Below are positions 25,851-34,450 of a DNA stretch of 47,835 nucleotides, piece after piece. The position numbers and the translations under genes are program-made. The notes under the pieces were generated by a model, which saw nothing but the letters and a program-made list of their open reading frames with translations, did no database searches and was not told the origin of the DNA. Origin of the DNA: Singulisphaera sp. (lineage in GTDB: Bacteria; Planctomycetota; Planctomycetia; Isosphaerales; Isosphaeraceae). The DNA lies in NCBI GenBank assembly GCA_027451445.1, contig DAIDJG010000288.1, positions 1-47,835 of the forward strand. Direction: 5' to 3'. Within the stretch, counting starts at the first letter, position 1. Every line of letters begins with the position of its first letter.

Positions 25851-26306
25851 ATGCAGCGTACGCTCATCATCCTCAAGCCCGACTGTATCCAGCGCAGGCT
25901 TGCCGGCCAGGTCCTCCAGCGGTTCGAAGCCAAGGGCCTGAAAGTCATCGCTTTGAAGCTTCTCCAGGTCGACCGCGCACTCGGCGAGAAGCATTATGCC
26001 GAGCACCAGGGTAAGCCGTTCTTCGAGGGTCTGCTTTCGTTCATCACGGGTGGTCCAGTCATCGTCGGCGTCCTCGAGGGGAACGAGGCGATCGCCGTCG
26101 TCCGCAACCTTCTCGGCGCCACGAATGGAGCCGCCGCTGCGCCGGGCACGGTCCGAGGCGACTTCTCGATCAGCAAACAGAACAACCTCGTGCACGGTAG
26201 CGACAGCCCTGAATCCGCCCAGCGCGAGATCGCCCTGTGGTTCAAGCCCGAGGAGATCGTCTCGTACACCATCGCGGGCGATGAGTGGGTGTTCGGAGGC
26301 GCATAA
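25851..26306 (+). CDS. ndk: Nucleoside diphosphate kinase
   Basis: 151 residues, the normal length. Ndk balances nucleoside triphosphate pools by moving the gamma-phosphate of ATP to nucleoside diphosphates through a phosphohistidine. The active-site histidine is H115 in NNLVHGSDSPESA. The other family motifs are MQRTLIILKPDCIQRRLAG at the N-terminus (nucleotide and Lys contacts), GPVIVGVLEG, RNLLGATN and PGTVRGDF. It stands alone between the M67 gene and a small membrane protein, all on the plus strand. A GC-rich set of competing hairpins (26326-26366) follows the stop and may terminate the transcript. Confidence 0.97.
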   Translation: MQRTLIILKPDCIQRRLAGQVLQRFEAKGLKVIALKLLQVDRALGEKHYAEHQGKPFFEGLLSFITGGPVIVGVLEGNEAIAVVRNLLGATNGAAAAPGTVRGDFSISKQNNLVHGSDSPESAQREIALWFKPEEIVSYTIAGDEWVFGGA

Positions 26307-26325
26307 CCGCATCGGTAGGTAGCCG

Positions 26326-26366
26326 GCCCCTCGAACGAGCCGAGGGGCGGGCCATTTCGCCCCTCG
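26326..26366 (+). terminator. Competing GC-rich hairpins after ndk
   Basis: CGAGGGGC (26341-26348) can pair with either of two identical copies of GCCCCTCG, at 26326-26333 or 26359-26366, giving two exclusive stems. There is no T-tract. It probably marks the end of the ndk transcript, but the switch-like form is notable. Confidence 0.35.
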
Positions 26367-26409
26367 CGTTCGACCCACGCCTCGCTGCCGGCCGTTTGAG
26401 TCCATCGTC

Positions 26410-26739
26410 ATGTCGGAAACTCCCCGAAGGGCACTGCCAAATCCCTTCTACGTGCTTCTCCTTCTGGTAAGCACGCTGTTCGTAATCACCGCACTGATGT
26501 ACTGCGTCAGCCCGATGATCGTCCAGCAAGCGATCGATCACCCGAACGCTCCGCCTCGGCCGGGCTCACGGGCGCTGGTCGACTGGCTCGATCGAAACGG
26601 ACCGATGGCGCTGGGTGTTGAGATCGTCATCATGATGGTCACCGGGCTGGTTGCCATGGCAACCGATCGTTGGTTCGCCGCGGCGTCGAAGCGGAAACGA
26701 GCCGACAACCGCGAAAGTTTCACGTCGGAAGGCCCCTGA
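26410..26739 (+). CDS. Small two-helix membrane protein, unknown function
   Basis: 109 residues, no named family recognised. Two hydrophobic segments are seen: FYVLLLLVSTLFVITALMYC (about 13-32) and MALGVEIVIMMVTGLVAMAT (about 66-85). Between them is a polar loop with a DHPNAPPRPG stretch, and the C-terminus is basic (KRKRADNRES), which would favour a cytoplasmic tail under the positive-inside rule. The stop lies 14 bp before the ligA start on the same strand, so the two may be co-transcribed. The gene is probably real because of its clean membrane pattern and position, but there is no functional clue. Confidence 0.65.
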   Translation: MSETPRRALPNPFYVLLLLVSTLFVITALMYCVSPMIVQQAIDHPNAPPRPGSRALVDWLDRNGPMALGVEIVIMMVTGLVAMATDRWFAAASKRKRADNRESFTSEGP

Positions 26740-26753
26740 GGGTGAAAGTTCCG

Positions 26754-28772
26754 ATGGAACACACGAACGTCTTTCAGGAGATCGAAGCGCTTCGCGCTGA
26801 GATCAACAAGCACAATTACCTCTACTACATCGACGCCGCCCCAATCATCAGCGATCGCGACTTCGACAAGCTGATGAAGCGGCTCGAAGAACTCGAGGCC
26901 GAACACCCCGACCTGATCACTCCGGACAGTCCCACCCAGCGCGTCGGCGGGCAGCCTTTGACTGCGTTCAAGACGGTCAAGCATACCGTGCCGATGCTCT
27001 CGATCGATAACACCTATCAGTACGATGAAGTGCGCGAGTGGGACGCGCGGGTGCGCCGAGGGCTCACGCCAGGCGAACCCGTCCGTTATGTCGTCGAGCT
27101 CAAGGTCGACGGCGTGGCGGTAAGTCTCCGTTACGAGCACGGAAAGCTCGTCCAGGGCGCCACCCGAGGCGACGGCGAGCAAGGCGACGACATCACCGAG
27201 AACCTTAAGACCGTCCGTGAGATCCCGCTCGTCCTCACAAACTCGCCGCCTCCGCTCGTCGAAGTCCGCGGCGAGGTCTTCATGACCAACTCCGAACTCG
27301 TCCGCCTGAACGAGATTCGGCGTGCCAACGACGAGATCCCCTTCGCGAATCCGCGCAATTCGACCGCGGGTTCACTCAAGCTGCTCGACTCTCGCCTTTG
27401 CGCCCAGCGCAGGTTGAAGTTCGTCTCCCATGGACTCGGCGAATACGACGGCGTCACGACCGACTCCTACTTCGAGATGGTCCAGTTCCTCAAGAAGTGG
27501 GGCATCCCGGTCACGCCCCACTGCGCTGCGTACGATTCGATCGAGAAGGTCGTCCAGCACGCCCAGGACTGGGAGAACCGGCGCAATACGCTCGACTTCC
27601 AGACCGACGGACTGGTGATCAAGGTCGACGACCTGCGCCAGCGGGCCCGCCTTGGAGCACGCAGCAAGAGCCCGCGCTGGGTGATCGCATACAAATATGA
27701 GGCCGAGCAAGCTGTCACCAAGATCGTGAACATCACGGTGCAAGTCGGCAAGACGGGAAAACTCACTCCTGTCGCCGACCTCACCCCCGTCCTCCTCGCC
27801 GGGACGACGGTCAAGCGAGCGAGCCTGCACAACGCGGACGAAATCGCCCGCAAGGACGTCCGCATTGGCGACACCGTCGTGATCCAGAAGGCGGGCGAGA
27901 TCATTCCTCAGGTCGTCCGCGTCGAAACACAAGCCCGCGACGGTACGGAAACACTTTTCGTGTTCCCAACGGTCTGCCCAAGCTGCGGAGCGCCCGTCGA
28001 GCGCACACCGGGCGAAGTCGACTCGCATTGCACCCGATCGGCTCTCTATTGTCCGGACCAGCTCAAAGAATGGATTCGGTGGTACGCCCATCGCGACGCG
28101 ATGGACGTGGACGGTCTGGGCGAGAAGCTAATCGGCCAGCTCGTGGATCAAAAGCTGGTCAAGAGCCTGGCTGATCTCTACCGGCTGGACACTCCCACTC
28201 TTGCGAACCTGGAGCGCATGGGGAAGAAGTCGGCCCAGAATCTCGTCGACGCCCTGGAGGCGACCAAGTCGCGGTCGCTCGACCGGTTCCTGACCGGGCT
28301 AACGATCCGGCACGTCGGCACACGCATGGCCGAGGTGCTCGCCGAACGATTCGCAACGCTTGAGGCCCTTCGGGCCGCGACACTCGCCGAGCTGGAATCG
28401 GTTCCCGAAGTGGGACCGGTTGTGGCCGCGAGCGTCTACGAATTCTTTCAGGAGCCCGACCACCAGCGGCTCCTCGACGAGCTCGCCTCCGTGGGCGTAC
28501 AACCCGCTCCCGTCGTACGGGCGCATGCCGCGAAGGGGAGTCTGCCGCTTGCGGGGAAGACATTCGTGATCACAGGCACACTGCCCAAACGAGGGCGTTC
28601 TGAGGCCGAGGCACTGATCAAACAGCACGGTGGGAAGGTGACCGGATCCGTCTCCAAGATGACCACATACCTGGTCGCCGGCGAGGAGGCCGGTAGCAAG
28701 CTCGACAAGGCCAAGCAACTCGGCATACCGGTGATCGAGGAAGCCGAACTGGAACGTTTGATCGAGGGTTGA
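26754..28772 (+). CDS. ligA: NAD-dependent DNA ligase LigA
   Basis: 673 residues, the usual length. LigA seals nicks in replication and repair using NAD+. Domain order: Ia (about 1-70, NYLYYIDAAPIISDRDFDKL), the adenylation domain with catalytic K117 in VELKVDGVAVSLRY, the OB fold (about 320-400), a Zn finger with C408, C411, C426 and C433, HhH motifs (about 440-580), and a C-terminal BRCT domain (about 595-673, GKTFVITGTLPKRGRSEAE). The third and fourth Zn cysteines are separated by six residues, one more than in E. coli. The ATG at 26754 has a purine-rich ribosome site AGGGTGA; upstream in-frame starts overlap the previous gene and add a basic leader. Confidence 0.97.
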   Translation: MEHTNVFQEIEALRAEINKHNYLYYIDAAPIISDRDFDKLMKRLEELEAEHPDLITPDSPTQRVGGQPLTAFKTVKHTVPMLSIDNTYQYDEVREWDARVRRGLTPGEPVRYVVELKVDGVAVSLRYEHGKLVQGATRGDGEQGDDITENLKTVREIPLVLTNSPPPLVEVRGEVFMTNSELVRLNEIRRANDEIPFANPRNSTAGSLKLLDSRLCAQRRLKFVSHGLGEYDGVTTDSYFEMVQFLKKWGIPVTPHCAAYDSIEKVVQHAQDWENRRNTLDFQTDGLVIKVDDLRQRARLGARSKSPRWVIAYKYEAEQAVTKIVNITVQVGKTGKLTPVADLTPVLLAGTTVKRASLHNADEIARKDVRIGDTVVIQKAGEIIPQVVRVETQARDGTETLFVFPTVCPSCGAPVERTPGEVDSHCTRSALYCPDQLKEWIRWYAHRDAMDVDGLGEKLIGQLVDQKLVKSLADLYRLDTPTLANLERMGKKSAQNLVDALEATKSRSLDRFLTGLTIRHVGTRMAEVLAERFATLEALRAATLAELESVPEVGPVVAASVYEFFQEPDHQRLLDELASVGVQPAPVVRAHAAKGSLPLAGKTFVITGTLPKRGRSEAEALIKQHGGKVTGSVSKMTTYLVAGEEAGSKLDKAKQLGIPVIEEAELERLIEG

Positions 28773-28781
28773 CGACGCTCT

Positions 28782-29783
28782 CTACCGTCTCCCCCGTCGT
28801 TTTCGACGACCCTTGCCGTTAGCGGGGGCTTCCTCGGGTTCGCCGTCGCGGAGATGCCGCCCTGTGAGCGAGACGAAAACGTCTTCGAGGCTCGCCTGCC
28901 GGGTCGTGAGCCGGGCGAGCGGGCGCTCCTGGGCATTTAAGTAATCGAGCAGCGCGGGAATGGCGCTGTGAGGTGCGCCGACGGTGAGTGCAAAACCATC
29001 GGCCTCGGTTCGTGCTGCGAGCACGGTCGGCAGACTCGCGAACGCTTCGGCCGGAAGCGGAGCCATCTTCCCACCGATGGCGAATTCGACGATGTGTTCG
29101 CCGCCGAGCCGGGCGATCAGCTCCCTCGGTGACCCCAGAGCGATGATCTTACCGTGGTCGATGACAGCAACGCGGTCGCAGAGCTTTTCGGCTTCGTCCA
29201 TGTAGTGCGTGGTGAGCAAAGTCGTCCGCCCTCGTTCGCGCAAGTCGCCAATCACGTCCCAGAGCTGTCGGCGAGACTGGGGGTCAAGGCCCGTCGTGGG
29301 CTCGTCGAGAAAAAGCAGTTCGGGATCACCCACCAGCGCAATCGCCACCGCCAGGCGCTGTTGCTGCCCGCCCGAGAGGTTCTCGACGAACGTGTTCGAC
29401 TTACTCTCCAGCGAAACCCGGCCGATGGCGGCTTCCGGCTCGAGTCCGGTACGGTAAAAGCTTCGGAAGAGCGCGATCAGCTCGAGGACCGTCTGCTTGT
29501 CGGGGAACCGCGTCTCCTGGAGCGTCACTCCGATGCGCTCGCGGATCGCCGTCGCGTCCCGATCCCAACGAAGTCCCAAAACCTCGACATTACCGGACGT
29601 CGCCTGATTCAGACCTTCAAGGATTTCGACCGTCGTCGTCTTTCCCGCCCCGTTCGGCCCAAGAAGCCCAAAACACTCGCCTACGGGGACCTGAAGGTCG
29701 ATTCCGTTGACAGCATTAACCGGGCCATCGCGACCGGGATACTGTTTGTATAAGTCTTTGACGCAAATGACCCAGTCGCTCAT
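28782..29783 (-). CDS. ABC transporter ATP-binding protein (DrrA/ABC-2 type)
   Basis: 333 residues. Walker A is GPNGAGKT (42-49), the signature is LSGGQ (136-140) and Walker B is LLFLDEP (156-162), followed by TTLLTTHYMDEAEKLCDRV with the switch histidine. About 90 further residues form the DrrA-type C-terminal domain, ending in a very basic tail (GKGRRKRRGRR). Such ATPases power ABC-2 exporters for drugs, lipids or polysaccharides. No partner permease is adjacent: downstream is convergent ligA, 9 bp away, and upstream is glgC on the same strand, separated by a hairpin. The partner is therefore elsewhere, or the protein acts in another way. Confidence 0.92.
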   Translation of the reverse strand: MSDWVICVKDLYKQYPGRDGPVNAVNGIDLQVPVGECFGLLGPNGAGKTTTVEILEGLNQATSGNVEVLGLRWDRDATAIRERIGVTLQETRFPDKQTVLELIALFRSFYRTGLEPEAAIGRVSLESKSNTFVENLSGGQQQRLAVAIALVGDPELLFLDEPTTGLDPQSRRQLWDVIGDLRERGRTTLLTTHYMDEAEKLCDRVAVIDHGKIIALGSPRELIARLGGEHIVEFAIGGKMAPLPAEAFASLPTVLAARTEADGFALTVGAPHSAIPALLDYLNAQERPLARLTTRQASLEDVFVSLTGRHLRDGEPEEAPANGKGRRKRRGRR

Positions 29784-29820
29784 AACGATGATGTCTCAAC
29801 AGAACAAGCGTCGAATTCAA

Positions 29821-29847
29821 CTTCCTCCCCCTTATGGGGGGAGGGAG
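29821..29847 (-). terminator. Hairpin between glgC and the ABC ATPase gene
   Basis: CTTCCTCCCCC (29821-29831) pairs with the right arm 29837-29847 in an 11-bp stem with one G-T pair and a 5-nt loop. It lies 53 bp after the glgC stop on the minus strand. There is no real T-tract. It may end glgC transcription or be a dispersed GC-rich repeat. Confidence 0.45.
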
Positions 29848-29899
29848 TATTCACATTCCTGTTTCCGCACAGTCTACGACTAGTTGAGCGGAATGCCGC

Positions 29900-31186
29900 T
29901 CAAATCACTACCTTGTCCTGGAGGATCGTGTATTTCGGGATGACCACAATCTTGTCGCGAATCACGTAATGGGGCGCCTCTTCTGAGTCGACGACACCGG
30001 ATTCGTTGACGATCCGCACGTTCGAGCCGATGCGGGCGTTCTTGTCGATGAGGGCGTTCTCGATAATGGAACCGGAGCCGATCCCGATATTCGGGCGACC
30101 AGCTCGGGCGTTATCGGCGATGTGGCGGGGCTGCTCGTAACTATCGGCACCCATAATATAGGTGTTCCGAATGGTCACGTTATCGCCGATCTGCGAACGG
30201 ACGCCAATCACCGAATTCTCGATCACCGAACCGCGGCCAATCTGGCAACCATCCGAAATGAGGCTGTTTGTCACCTGCACTCCCCTAAGGCGCGAGGGCG
30301 GAAGATAACGGGGCCTCGTGAAAATCGGGTGATCGCCAAACTGAAAGTCAAACGGCGGATCATCACGGGTCAGGTCGATGTTCGCCTTGTGGAACGCGCC
30401 GATGGTTCCGATGTCTTCCCAGTAGGCGTCGAATAGATGGGTTTGCACGCGGTGATTGGCCATCACCTGGGGGAAGATCTCGTGGCCGAAGTCCGTCGCG
30501 GTGCCGGAGGCGAGGAGCTGCACGAGCATCGCACGATTGAACAAGTAGATTCCCATACTGGCGAGATAGTTACGCCCATCCGCTTTGATACCAAAGCGCT
30601 CGAGCGACGCGGGCTCGGTGCGAACGCGCTGGAGCTTTTCGGCGGTCTTCGGCTTCTCCTCGAAATCGATGACCCGGCCGCCGTCATCGATCCGCATGAT
30701 ACCGCACGATCGCGCCTCCGATTCGCCGACGGGGAGGGCGGCGATCGTGGCGTCGGCTTTGCTTTCGACGTGAGTGCGGATCATCTCCTGGAAATTCATG
30801 CGGTAAAGCTGGTCACCCGACAGGATCAACACGAGGTCGTACGTTTGTTCGGTGAAGTAGGGGATGTTGCGCCTCACGGCATCGGCCGTTCCCTGATACC
30901 AGGTCTCATGCTGCATCGTCTGCTGCGCGGCGAGGACTTCGACGAAGCCGCCGCCGAACGGATCAAACTTATAAGTGTTGGCGATGTGGCGATGGAGGCT
31001 GACCGAGTTGAATTGCGTGAGGACGAAGATCCGGTTCAAACCGGAGTGGATACAGTTCGAGATGGGGATGTCGATGAGCCGGTATTTTCCGGCGATGGGG
31101 ACCGCGGGTTTGCTCCGTGATTTGGTGAGAGGGTAAAGGCGCGTCCCGCGCCCGCCACCGAGAATCAGACAGACCACGTTCGACAT
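29900..31186 (-). CDS. glgC: Glucose-1-phosphate adenylyltransferase
   Basis: 428 residues. GlgC makes ADP-glucose from ATP and glucose-1-phosphate, the committed step of glycogen synthesis. The N-terminal nucleotidyltransferase domain has the GGGRGTRLYPLTKSRSKPAV motif (10-29) and the AGKYRLIDIPISNC glucose/activator region; SGDQLYRMNF and DFEEKP are the catalytic and metal motifs. The C-terminal left-handed beta-helix is visible as hexapeptide repeats (IENSVIG, IGDNVTIRN, IENALIDKNARIG). The length and C-terminal YTILQDKVVI resemble the cyanobacterial/plant type. The ATG at 31186 follows GGGGGA; an upstream in-frame start at 31261 adds 25 unrelated residues. Other glg genes are not nearby. 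A candidate promoter lies at 31281-31309. Confidence 0.96.
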   Translation of the reverse strand: MSNVVCLILGGGRGTRLYPLTKSRSKPAVPIAGKYRLIDIPISNCIHSGLNRIFVLTQFNSVSLHRHIANTYKFDPFGGGFVEVLAAQQTMQHETWYQGTADAVRRNIPYFTEQTYDLVLILSGDQLYRMNFQEMIRTHVESKADATIAALPVGESEARSCGIMRIDDGGRVIDFEEKPKTAEKLQRVRTEPASLERFGIKADGRNYLASMGIYLFNRAMLVQLLASGTATDFGHEIFPQVMANHRVQTHLFDAYWEDIGTIGAFHKANIDLTRDDPPFDFQFGDHPIFTRPRYLPPSRLRGVQVTNSLISDGCQIGRGSVIENSVIGVRSQIGDNVTIRNTYIMGADSYEQPRHIADNARAGRPNIGIGSGSIIENALIDKNARIGSNVRIVNESGVVDSEEAPHYVIRDKIVVIPKYTILQDKVVI

Positions 31187-31528
31187 GGCTTCCCCCAAAT
31201 CAGTCGGTAGAACGAACGCTCCGCCCGAGCGTGGCGTCGGTCCAAAGTGAATGCAACACACCGGTGTCAGCGAATCGCGAAATAATACCCGATCGACTTC
31301 GCGCTGGCCACGACCGGCTCACAGCTTGAACGGGAGCCACGAACACGATCGAGTCGAGTTGACGATGCAGCAAGCGCAAACCACCACTCCCCTCACGAGC
31401 CTTTGGTCCGGAAGGGTAAGGTGGGACACCGACTCCGATCGCGGCTTGCGGCGACACATTGAGCACCGTCACGCTCTCTCCGCGAGAGGCGAGCCGCTTG
31501 AAGCCGAAGGGATCTCTCGTGCCGAGAC
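31187..31528. other. Intergenic region upstream of glgC
   Basis: 342 bp between the glgC start and the stop of the small L7/L12-like gene, both on the minus strand. A candidate glgC promoter lies at 31281-31309. No gene or repeat was recognised in the rest. Confidence 0.5.
31281..31309 (-). promoter_or_regulatory. Candidate promoter for glgC
   Basis: On the minus strand TGGCCA (31309-31304) and TATTAT (31286-31281) are 17 bp apart and match the -35 and -10 consensus at 4 and 5 of 6 bases. The expected transcript start is about 90 bp before the glgC ATG. Confidence 0.35.
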
Positions 31529-31852
31529 CTACCAGCCCATAGCCATGTTCGATTCGATGGCTTTCCGGGCGCCTTCGAGGTCGCTACCGGTATGCTGCAT
31601 GTAGAGCCTGACGGCGTGCAGTTTGTCGCCCTGGGCTTTGGCGAGGCAGTCCCGTGCGGTGGTACACGGGTCGGTCGTCGATGTCAAACCGAGCAGGCGT
31701 TTGGAAATCACCCAGGCGTCGCGCGGACGGTGACTCACCCGGATCACCTCTTCCTGAGGGTAATTGGCATTGGCGAAGCCCCGCGCCGCAGCTTCGTTCT
31801 CGACGCAGGCAATCATGATATGCGACGTGGTTTCGACCTCAAACAAGGGCAT
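31529..31852 (-). CDS. Small protein with L7/L12-like C-terminal motif
   Basis: 107 residues, not a named family. The N-terminal half (MPLFEVETTSHIMIACVENE) looks like a small alpha/beta fold with no signal peptide. The C-terminal segment DKLHAVRLYMQHTGSDLEGARKAIE resembles the helix pair of the ribosomal L7/L12 C-terminal domain (pattern K-I/L-x-A-I/V-x-x-x-R/Q-x-x-T-G-x-x-L-x-x-A-K/R-x-x-I/V-E). The similarity is short and could be chance. AAGGGG 7 nt before the ATG at 31852 supports this start; an earlier in-frame ATG at 31912 lacks a ribosome site. The gene is divergent from the metzincin gene and upstream of glgC. Function unknown. Confidence 0.65.
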   Translation of the reverse strand: MPLFEVETTSHIMIACVENEAAARGFANANYPQEEVIRVSHRPRDAWVISKRLLGLTSTTDPCTTARDCLAKAQGDKLHAVRLYMQHTGSDLEGARKAIESNMAMGW

Positions 31853-32086
31853 GGACGCACCCCTTTCCCGATTTTTGAAGAAGTGAACGTTGCAGGGGGC
31901 CCTGGCGGCCAAAAACAGTGTGCTTGGCCACTATTTGCGATGGTACACCTCTGGTTGGGTCGGGTCAAATACCTAACGCCCAAGAACTTTTGGAACGGGG
32001 CGAATACACGTGGTCTATTCCGTACAACAAGCAAGGCTCGTCGCCGTTCCGCAGAAAACGAGCGTGAAACCGGGTTGGAGGTAGCG

Positions 32087-33151
32087 GTGTTTCGTTCCGT
32101 GCGGCTCTGGTACTGGGTGGGCGGACTCCTCACGTTCGCCGTCGCCGGAATCGCCCTCGGCTGGGGGCGTGAGGGCGATTCGAACGAGCCGTTTCTCCTG
32201 TTCCTGATTTGGGGGCTCGTCGGCCTCGCTGCGGAAGTCGCAGCGCTGCTCGCGAGTTTGAGCCGTGACGCGAAGCAAACCGCGCCCTTTCACGCCCCGC
32301 CCGCCGACGGAGAGGTCGAACTTGCGAGCGTTGAGGGCGTTCGAACCGTATCCAATGCGCGGGATTCGCGCTATCGGCAATACACAGGCTGGGAAGGCGA
32401 AATCGCCGCGCCCATCGATCACGAATCGTTCGGTCGCAAGAGCTCTCCGCCGCTTTGGGGCCGGGTCGTATTGATTTCCTTGTTTATCGGACGCGACGGC
32501 CGACGGTGGTCGGACGAAACGATCGCCGAGGCCCACGCATCACTGCGCAAATCGGCCGTCTGGATCGAGCGGGAAGCCATTCGCTGGGACGCGCGGGTGA
32601 ATGTCGACCTCGCCGACGCCTACTTCGTCGTCGAGGACGAACAGGACGAAGACGTGGCCATTGGGTTCGTTCCCGAAGGGGACCGCCAGGGCCCCATCGA
32701 AGAGCGGGCCGTCTCCAAGGCATTGATCGCGATGAGCCGGGCCGCCGGACGGCTCGGTTTTCACGATGCGCGAGATCTGGTCCAACGGATCAGCGGCCGG
32801 ATCGAGGCCGACGTTCACGTGTGGCTCGTCCATCCCCTCCGCGCTGGCCGGTCGCTTGCGGTTCCCCTGGAACGCACGGAGATGGCCGGTGTCAGTTTGG
32901 CTGTCTGTTATGCGCGGGAGGCAAGCTTCCCAGAGCCCCTGACGAAGTCACCCTACTCAGACCCGACGACCATCGCCCACGAACTTCTGCACCTGTTCGG
33001 GGCGACGGACAAGTACGCCGTCCCCTTACGCTCATTCCCGGCGCAGTCGGTGACGAGCCGCGACATCATGCGATTGAGCTTCGACTCCCTGTCCCGACTG
33101 CGTATCGACCCCAAGACCGCCGAGGAAATCGGGTGGACGCGGCGGGTATGA
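32087..33151 (+). CDS. Membrane-anchored metzincin-like metalloprotease
   Basis: 354 residues from a GTG at 32087 with GGAGGT 4 nt ahead. Two N-terminal transmembrane helices are seen (about 7-27, LWYWVGGLLTFAVAGIALGW; about 38-60, FLLFLIWGLVGLAAEVAALL), followed by an alpha/beta domain. Near the C-terminus is a full extended zinc motif HELLHLFGATD (298-308): the HExxHxxGxxD form, in which the third ligand is Asp instead of His. A methionine (M328) in SRDIMRLSF lies 20 residues on and is a plausible Met-turn. Together these fit a metzincin-type zinc protease. The domain between helices and active site is not recognised. There is no obvious inhibitor or prodomain. Substrate unknown. Confidence 0.75.
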   Translation: MFRSVRLWYWVGGLLTFAVAGIALGWGREGDSNEPFLLFLIWGLVGLAAEVAALLASLSRDAKQTAPFHAPPADGEVELASVEGVRTVSNARDSRYRQYTGWEGEIAAPIDHESFGRKSSPPLWGRVVLISLFIGRDGRRWSDETIAEAHASLRKSAVWIEREAIRWDARVNVDLADAYFVVEDEQDEDVAIGFVPEGDRQGPIEERAVSKALIAMSRAAGRLGFHDARDLVQRISGRIEADVHVWLVHPLRAGRSLAVPLERTEMAGVSLAVCYAREASFPEPLTKSPYSDPTTIAHELLHLFGATDKYAVPLRSFPAQSVTSRDIMRLSFDSLSRLRIDPKTAEEIGWTRRV

Positions 33152-33175
33152 GCCGGTGACTCTGAGCATCACCTC

Positions 33176-34450
33176 TCACACGAGCAGGGATTCGATCGGC
33201 TTTCCTTCGCTGAGTTTGATCGGCCGTCCCACGGGGGAAACGTTCTCCCTGGTCGGGTCGAGTCCAACGGCCTTGAGCACCGTCGCGTGAATGTCCGACA
33301 CGTCGGTCGGGGTTTCGGGACCCTTGATCCCCTCAGGATCGGTGGCGCCCAGCACGAACCCGCCGCGAATGCCGCCCCCAGCCAGTGCAATGCTGAATCC
33401 GTTGGGCCAGTGGTCCCGGCCGCCGGCCACGTTGACTTTCGGTGTCCTTCCAAACTCTCCCGCGCAAATCACCACGGTCCGATCCAGCAGGTCGCGCTGT
33501 TTGAGGTCGCGAATCAACGAGCTAAACGCCGGGTCGAGCGTGCCCGCTCGGTTCTTGTGAATCTCGTGGTTGTTGACGTGCGCATCCCAACCATCGAGCG
33601 TCACTTCCACGCACCGCACGCCAACCTCGACCAGCCTCCTGGCTGCCAGGCAAGCGCGACCAAACCCGTCTTCGCCGTAATCCTTGCGCACTTGCAGAGG
33701 TTCTTGCGTCACGTCAAACGCCTTGAGCTGCTCAGACGACATCATCGTCCGGGCGCGCTGAACCGCCTCCCGATGCGACGTGGCTTCCACGCGCCGTTGG
33801 CGACCGCGCAAGAAGGTCTGCTCGATGACGTCGAGATCCTTGACCCGGAGTGTATCACGGTCTTTCGGTACGTGCGCCGTGACGTCGGCCAGTTTCTGAA
33901 GGGGGTCATCGGCCTGGAACGCATCGAATTCCGGGCCGAGGAACCCGCCCCGACTCGGCCATCTACTGGGCAGAATCGAAATGTGCCGTGGAATCTCGGT
34001 CTTGCCGACGGGAAGCTGGTGGCAGCAAATCGCGCCAATCGACGGATGTTCGACCGTCGCGTTCGGCCGGTATCCCGTCTTCAACAAGTACGTTCCGCGC
34101 TCGTGGTCACCCTCCTTGCTCACCATCGAACGCACGAGCGCTAGATGGGACATGACCTCCGCAAGCCGCTCATACCCCTCGGCGAGCTGAACCCCTTTCA
34201 CCGCCGTGTCGATCGCCTTCGTCCCCCCCGCGCTCATCGTGTTCGGGTGCGGGTCAAACGTTTCGAGCTGACTCGGACCACCGTTCATCCAGAGCAAGAT
34301 GATGGACTGAGCGGGCTCACGCGTATGTTCCGACTGCGCAGCGAGGAGTTGCCCAACCGGGGTGAGCCAACTCAGGCCGGCGACTGCACCCAGCTTCAAG
34401 AAGCTCCGACGGTGCGCGTGAGGCAGGCCTTGGTGTATTAGTGATTCCAT
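33176..34450 (-). CDS. DUF1501 family Tat-exported protein (second copy)
   Basis: 424 residues. The ATG at 34450 overlaps the last 13 bp of the upstream DUF1549/DUF1553 gene, with GGAG 5 nt ahead, so the two are translationally coupled. A Tat signal HRRSFLKLGAVAGL lies at about 13-26. The DUF1501 motifs are all present: LLWMNGGPSQLETFDPHP, the middle LDGWDAHVNNHEIHKNR, and CAGEFGRTPKVNVAGGRDHWPNGF near the C-terminus. Compared with the first DUF1501 protein the catalytic-region pattern is D-x-H-x-x-N with an Ala (GWDAHVN against GWDTHGN). It probably folds like a sulfatase or phosphatase and works in the periplasm with the coupled partner. Biochemical role unknown. Confidence 0.93.
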   Translation of the reverse strand: MESLIHQGLPHAHRRSFLKLGAVAGLSWLTPVGQLLAAQSEHTREPAQSIILLWMNGGPSQLETFDPHPNTMSAGGTKAIDTAVKGVQLAEGYERLAEVMSHLALVRSMVSKEGDHERGTYLLKTGYRPNATVEHPSIGAICCHQLPVGKTEIPRHISILPSRWPSRGGFLGPEFDAFQADDPLQKLADVTAHVPKDRDTLRVKDLDVIEQTFLRGRQRRVEATSHREAVQRARTMMSSEQLKAFDVTQEPLQVRKDYGEDGFGRACLAARRLVEVGVRCVEVTLDGWDAHVNNHEIHKNRAGTLDPAFSSLIRDLKQRDLLDRTVVICAGEFGRTPKVNVAGGRDHWPNGFSIALAGGGIRGGFVLGATDPEGIKGPETPTDVSDIHATVLKAVGLDPTRENVSPVGRPIKLSEGKPIESLLV

